A stretch of 64,000 bases of DNA from Epichloe hybrida (taxonomy: Eukaryota > Ascomycota > Sordariomycetes > Hypocreales > Clavicipitaceae). The stretch lies in assembly GCA_019022495.1 (NCBI GenBank), contig JAFEKR010000003.1:2480001-2544000 (forward strand), in the 5' to 3' direction. A program made the translations under genes and the position numbers. Below the pieces are notes generated by a model. It was not told the origin of the DNA. It saw only the letters and a list, made by a program, of their open reading frames with translations, and did not search any database. This document shows positions 58,972 through 64,000 of the stretch, piece after piece. Within the stretch, counting starts at the first letter, position 1; every line of letters starts with the position of its first letter.

Positions 58972-59404
58972 TACATGGGCAATAAAATAACAACAAGGAA
59001 GCGCTAGCCAGACCAGTCCGGATTGGTCACCGTCTTTATGATTAACCTTGTCGATGCAAACTTGTATATGTACATAATTAGTAAGCCGATATCCACGAGG
59101 GCAGGGGTCGGCAATTTCCTCATCGCGCAGGTGGATTGACCCTGCCAGGCAGAGATACAGAGCAATTTAACTTTGCAGCCAGCCCAGTCTACTGAACCTG
59201 AGCCTGAGCCTGAGCCTGGCCCTGGCCCTGGCTTGGGTTTTGTGGTTTTGTGTTTTTTAGTTTTTTCATGTGTTTGTGGTGTTCGTGCATTGCACAGTGT
59301 GTGCGACAACGTGCGACACTTGCCGTTTGACCCGACAGACATGGTCACGTCGGATGAAATCGAAGCAGCAGTGACAAACTGGAATTGACAGCATCGTCGT
59401 CGTC

Positions 59405-59467
59405 TTGCATCTTGCATCTTGCGTCTTGCATCTTGCGTCTTGTATCTTGTGTCTTGCGTCTTGCAGG
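59405..59467. repeat. 7-bp tandem repeat CTTGCRT
   Basis: About nine copies of cttgcat/cttgcgt/cttgtgt. This is the same heptamer family as the 24.2-kb minisatellite, on the opposite strand. Confidence 0.9.
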
Positions 59468-60282
59468 TCGGTGGGTCTTCAACAAGCTTTGCCTTTCGGC
59501 TGCGCCGGGCCAGCGCGCGTCCCCCATGGCACCATTCCCGAAGTAGAAGATCCTAGGCAGTGCTTATCATTAGCCGCCCGTCGTCATGTCTGATCTTGGT
59601 GGCAGCCACTGCCCACCCTAGAATACTAGTGCTCGTGCCCGTTGGTTCAATCGAGAAGCACCGAGTGATTTGCTGCCTCTCATGCCAGGAAGCAGCTCAA
59701 CCAAGACTGCGAGTAATGGAGCTGCTGACATCCTTCATTCCATCATCTTGACGCAGTATCAACAATTGCGTCATTGTGCACCGCGTTGAAACTCGGACTC
59801 TTGCTCCGAGAATAGGTTCCACTTATCAAATAAGAGAAGACCAAGAAGAAGAGCGAGTTTAATAGTAAGTTAGTAAAGAAGAGACAGAAACGAATAAATA
59901 AACCATTCATTACTATTGTGATTCACACTTCGTAGTAAGCGCGCGTTATGTTGCGACTAGAAATGTCAAGAATTCCCATTCCCCCACGTTCCATCCAGTC
60001 TAATAGGGTCTGCTCGTCAATCCTACAAGACCGCCGTCGCGTCGCGGACTTTGGACAACCCGTCTCCATCTAGATATGCATGTGAAATGTGCTTTGTTTG
60101 GCTAGTTGTCCCCAATCTGACCTGTTGGCCACGATCACAGACATGCCCAAGGAACAAGGCGATTTGACATTAGGCTAGTTGCTGTTTAGAAAGATGTCGC
60201 ATTCCTCATCAGCAGTAACCGATTGAGTTTTCAAGTAAAGCATTTGATGGGGAAATGGCACTGGGCTGTGCGGCCAGGGATT

Positions 60283-62626
60283 TTAATGCTCCAGCAATCG
60301 CAAGCTTCCCTGCACGACGACGTTCTCCAGGATAGAGCCAGGAGGTATGTCAATGGTGCTGCCTTCGGTGGCGACAATGATGACAGTTCCCTTGAGGGTG
60401 ACCCCGCGGCCGAGGTTGACAGCACCGGTGATGGTGAGGTGGTCCAGCTCGAGAACCTTGGGGATGGAGGGGATGTGCTTCTGGAAGTCGGACACCTTTT
60501 TGAAGTCACCGCCGAGCTTGATCAGGGGGGCGTCGCCGAAGCGAGCAGCGCTCATCTGGAGCTGGCCGTGCTTGAGGGTGTAGAGGTCTGACTTGACGAG
60601 CATCAAGTCGGAGCAGGTCTTGACGGGCAAGAAGCGTCTGCGGGGGACGTTGACGCCGTGGGCGTTGTTGAAGTGGCGGATGGCGGCACCGACGGCCGTC
60701 TCAAGCTGCAAGATGGAGATGTCCGACTCGCCCTTCTTGTCTCCGGGGATGGTCTTGCCGTTGGGGATGATTTCCATCTCGAGCTCGTCATTCTCCACAA
60801 CACGCTTGATGGCCTCGAGGTTGAGCCAGATGTTGTTGGTGTTGAAGTACTTGAACTTCTTGATGGACTTGAACTCGTTGACGTGCTCCTTGGGCACTTG
60901 GGCGATCTCGAGGAGGCGGACGGAGCCCTCGTAGTCGATAATGGTGCCACCCTTGACGTCGGCCTTGGTCTTGTTGGTCAACTCCATAATGTACTCGGCT
61001 TTGGTCTCAACCATGTGCTGTAAAATGCGCAGGTCAACAACGGCGCCCAAGTTGTCCACGTTGGACAAGAAGATGATCTCGATGCCACGCTCCAAGAGCT
61101 TGTCAAGGATGCCAGAGTTGTACAATGACTCGAAAACGTCACCGTGGCCGGGAGGGTACCACTCGGAGATGGGCGACTTGAAGTCTTTGGGGACTGGCAG
61201 GAGCGAGTCCTTGTAAATTCGGGGGTATCGGGATTGGTTGAATGTGAGAATGTCAACATTGTGACCCTCGTACTTCTTGATGATGGCGGCGGTATCGTCG
61301 TTGGTGTTGAACGAGTTCATGAGGATAAAAGGGACGTTGACGTCGTAGGTTCGGTTCAGGAACTCGATTTGGCGGACGGAAAGATCGAGGAAGGACATGC
61401 CGTCGCGGACCTCGATGACGGACTTGGGACCGACACAGCCCATGGAGGTTCCCAGACCACCATTGAGCTTCAGCACGGCGAGCTTGTTGAGAAAGTTGAC
61501 GGATTCCGAGTTGGCGAGGTCCTCATAGTCCACGACCTGACCCTGGGCGGGAGGGGCAATGCGGTCCCAGTCACTAGGTGCATTTGTTTGTCAGTTGGGT
61601 TTGCCCCTTTTGTCAAACCCATGAGCTGGGGTCGGTCCACCTACACGGCATTGCTCTTGGCCTTGTCATTCAGATAGCGCCGGAAAAGGGCAAAGAAGTT
61701 GTCCATCTCAGTTTCGAAAAGCTGTTGACAAATAGAGTGCGGACTAGTCAGTCACAACCCTCCAAAGCTGCCATGTACGGCGTGTACCCTCACAAAGGGG
61801 GGGAATACGGCACCTTCTTGTCATTGGGGTCCTCGACCGTCTCAGCAAGGTTGGTCAGCGCATTGCGCATCTGAGCAGCAGCAACATTGGTCGAGGTGTT
61901 CTCAAAAGCCTGGAGGCGTCTGGTCAGTCGACGTTTTCGAACCCTATGTGAATGAGGCATAATTTCTGGCAGTGGATGTGGCAGTTGGCTGTGGAAACAG
62001 GGTCGAGGCTGAGCGCAAACCAACGACAGTTGACGGCGTTTATGTAGTAGTCCAAGGCCAAGTCAAGTAAAACAAGATGAAGGGCATGGGATGATCAAGT
62101 TTTTGTTTGCATGTCGACACACACTGGCCACACAAGAACACAGTGAATGCGGTTGTCGGCCACGGACAGTGCCCCACTCACGGCCTGACGGCACGAGCCA
62201 GAATCACAGAATCACGCCGCATCAGTGTCCGACGATGTCTCTCGAACGGGGAACACTGTGCAAGCGAGTTTGCAGCCAAGCATTTGTCCCAAGTCTAGGG
62301 AAACAATACCCACAGCTCATTCGGCCATGGCAGCTTCGAACGGGGTTGGCAGCTTGTCAAAGGTCAAGCCATGGGCAAGCACGCAAACGAAGCTGAAGAG
62401 GAGCGGCAGATCGTAGATGGCCCGGGTATGGAAAAAAAAAAAGGGGGGGGGGGGGCAAAGCGAAGCAGTGCTGAACGAATCTGTACAAGATGGTGAAAGA
62501 TCCAGTATCACTCACCATGTGGCTGCGAGTCTTGCCGTGATGGCGCTTCTCGAAGCCATTGTCATCGCCCTCCTTAGCAACAGGCTTGAGGTGCGAAGGC
62601 AGAGCGCTCTTGACGACGCCGGCCAT
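60283..62626 (-). CDS. UGP1: UTP-glucose-1-phosphate uridylyltransferase (UDP-glucose pyrophosphorylase)
   Basis: Exons are 62626-62516, 61909-61814, 61721-61645 and 61573-60283 (524 aa), with phases consistent at all introns. The start [16 protein letters not shown] leads through [18 protein letters not shown] and [17 protein letters not shown]. The catalytic core has the nucleotide loop [18 protein letters not shown], the [14 protein letters not shown] and [10 protein letters not shown] blocks, and the uridine/metal region [12 protein letters not shown]. The C-terminal left-handed beta-helix ([18 protein letters not shown]) mediates oligomerisation in eukaryotic UGPases. The enzyme makes UDP-glucose for glucan, glycogen, trehalose and glycosylation. 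Intron 1 (62515-61910) is long and has a poly-A/poly-G tract. Its length matches yeast Ugp1 (about 500 aa). Confidence 0.95.
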
Positions 62627-64000
62627 TGTGTATGTATCAGTCTCGTGAGTCGGAGTAGGTGTTGTGACTTGGGAGGTTTCTGTTACAGAAACAGGCGTGA
62701 AACTGCCAAATCGAGAAGCAGAAGAACAGCTTCGCAACGGCTCGGTGAGTCGGTGAGGATAAAAAAAAAAGTTGGAATGAAGACACGGACGAGATAATGA
62801 AAGAAGAGGTGAAGGCTGAGGAGGTTGTCGCCAACGAGAAGGACCAGGAGAAGGCGGGGCAAGGGGAAGGTGGCAGACTGGTGGGGTGCGGCCGGCAGAG
62901 CTTCCAATTAATATGTAACTTGTCCTCCGCACATAATATATGTACGGAGGGAGTACTCCGTATTCCGTAGGTGAAGATCAAATGTGCAAGTGACGAGCAA
63001 GGGCTGCCTTGTCAAATTATCGGCCCCTGTAGCTTTTTCTGTGGTTCCCGTCAAGCAAAGCAAGCTTCCCAATTCTCACGGTTCTTATCCGTAATAATGC
63101 GTACTCCGTATTAGTTGCTGTTGGGGTGGGAGGGACAAAGAGGGGCGAATAAGATTGACGTCAGAGAGGTGATGCTGCCAACAAGCCACCGCAGCGAGGA
63201 GGAGGTGGCAAGTCGGAGATTGATGTTGACGGCGTGCTGCCAGCGTACGGATTACATGTGCCTCAAACGGAAGAGCGTCCAGGCATGCTTTGGACCTAAA
63301 AAACGACGAATCAAGCTTGGTCCATAGAACAATTGTTATCGTGATGGCCTGCCTGCCTTTCCAAGGGAAGTACATACATACATACGTCCGTCTTGTACTC
63401 CGTACTCCGTACCGATTGATTCGTACATAATTCCAAAGCGCAGAGGCCAAACAAAAGGTGGCCCAGAGTGGGACCACAGCTTGGATGTGAGTGGACTAAT
63501 CAGCGGCTCTGTGCACCACTCCCAGTCTTTCGAATGAAGAATGAATCAATGTTTGATTAGAGCGAGGACCCTGAATATTGCGCCAGCTTTTAGGCGAATT
63601 GACAACAATAACTGCCAAACGAAGAAAAGGGATGCATGGCGGCCAGTCATCTACCCATCACGTCCCCCTATCTTCTTCCTGTCATCACTGCGACGGCTCA
63701 AAAACTGTGAGCGGTATCCCGTACGTTGCATCTGCTTCGTCTGGCATGCTTGACAGGAAAAGCAATCTCCGCCTTGTCGATTCTGATTCTGGACTTCCGA
63801 CAGTCGCCGGTGGGACGCATCGCGGGACGCATCGCGGGACGCATCGCGGGATTCGCAATTTTCAATCGTGTCTTGTCCCATCAACCGATAGACGAACACA
63901 CCTACAACCAAGAAACCCCATGTCAATCCAAGTTGTCCGCCATCAAACAACATCCACGACAGCCCACATCCCCCCTGTCGTCCGGACAATGGGGTCCCTC
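62627..64000. other. UGP1 upstream region to window end
   Basis: About 1.4 kb. The part next to UGP1 is its promoter. It carries clustered tactccgta/tacggag motifs (62940-62970, 63100-63112, 63391-63410) and a 12-bp repeat gggacgcatcgc, three copies, at about 63813-63850. A minus-strand frame 63651-63989 with a hydrophobic stretch (LTWGFLVVGVFVY) may be the edge of a gene beyond the window, but it cannot be supported. Confidence 0.45.

Larger units (their letters stand above)
57995..60282. other. Gene-poor region between wall protein and UGP1
   Basis: 2.3 kb. A poly-C tract (about 58166-58180) and tcactcactcactcac / acaaatcac direct repeats (58700-58742) lie ahead of a small open frame at 58748. 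There is also a gagcct/ggccct run at 59197-59232 and a heptamer array near 59.4 kb. No well-supported gene is seen. Confidence 0.45.

Noticed and set aside
60347..61677. Plus-strand ORFs across UGP1, one of 177 codons
   Set aside because: They are mirror frames of a highly conserved gene on the minus strand; long antisense frames arise from GC-rich codon bias.
63651..63989. Minus-strand ORF with one hydrophobic stretch at the window end
   Set aside because: It contains a 12-bp repeat (SRDASRDA), has no recognisable domain and cannot be tied to a gene inside the window.

Overview
The window is nuclear DNA of a filamentous ascomycete. Genes carry short GT..AG introns (mostly about 50-100 nt). 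The housekeeping proteins are Pezizomycotina-like, and one AT-rich block shows the C-to-T/G-to-A decay of repeat-induced point mutation (RIP). A Sordariomycete, perhaps of the Hypocreales, is the best guess, but this rests on recognising protein families by eye and not on any search.

Layout. Bases 1-30 kb are gene-dense and ordinary: VTC4-like polyphosphate polymerase (5' cut by the window edge), MCM4, coatomer zeta (RET3), SUA5, an intron-bearing tRNA-Ala(CGC), COG4, PMR1-type Golgi Ca/Mn pump, RAD21 cohesin, tubulin cofactor A, a THO7-like THO subunit, a five-finger CCCH protein of the ZC3H3/Red5 type, a Sel1-repeat protein of the Nif1 type, and a bZIP factor with a C-terminal hydrophobic segment. 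From 30.3 to 36.1 kb there is a long gene-poor stretch of short tandem repeats, copies of a TACGGAGTA motif, and one candidate small secreted protein without an ATG. A MOB2-like kinase coactivator and a CPA2-type cation/proton antiporter follow.

Bases 40,561-48,335 are a nested transposon stack. A Ty1/copia LTR retrotransposon (231-bp LTRs, 5-bp target duplication AACAC, RIP-degraded gag-pol) contains a 2.1-kb long-inverted-repeat element with hAT-like ends and an 8-bp target duplication GTTATAAG. That element in turn contains a 218-bp solo LTR with a 5-bp duplication TATTA.

Beyond the stack lie LEO1, a patatin-family protein that appears to lack both catalytic residues, a 44-bp perfect inverted repeat, a Zn2Cys6 transcription factor with an apparent frameshift beside a 33-bp duplication, a GPI-anchored Ser/Thr-rich wall protein, and UGP1 (UDP-glucose pyrophosphorylase).

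The genes form no operon or pathway cluster. Several neighbours are divergent pairs sharing a promoter region (MCM4/RET3, PMR1/RAD21, THO7/CCCH, MOB2/antiporter). Exon boundaries were derived by hand, and for each multi-exon gene whose start lies in the window the spliced length was checked to be a multiple of three, except for the frame-disrupted zinc-cluster gene. For the VTC4-like gene, cut by the window edge, only frame continuity across its intron was checked.
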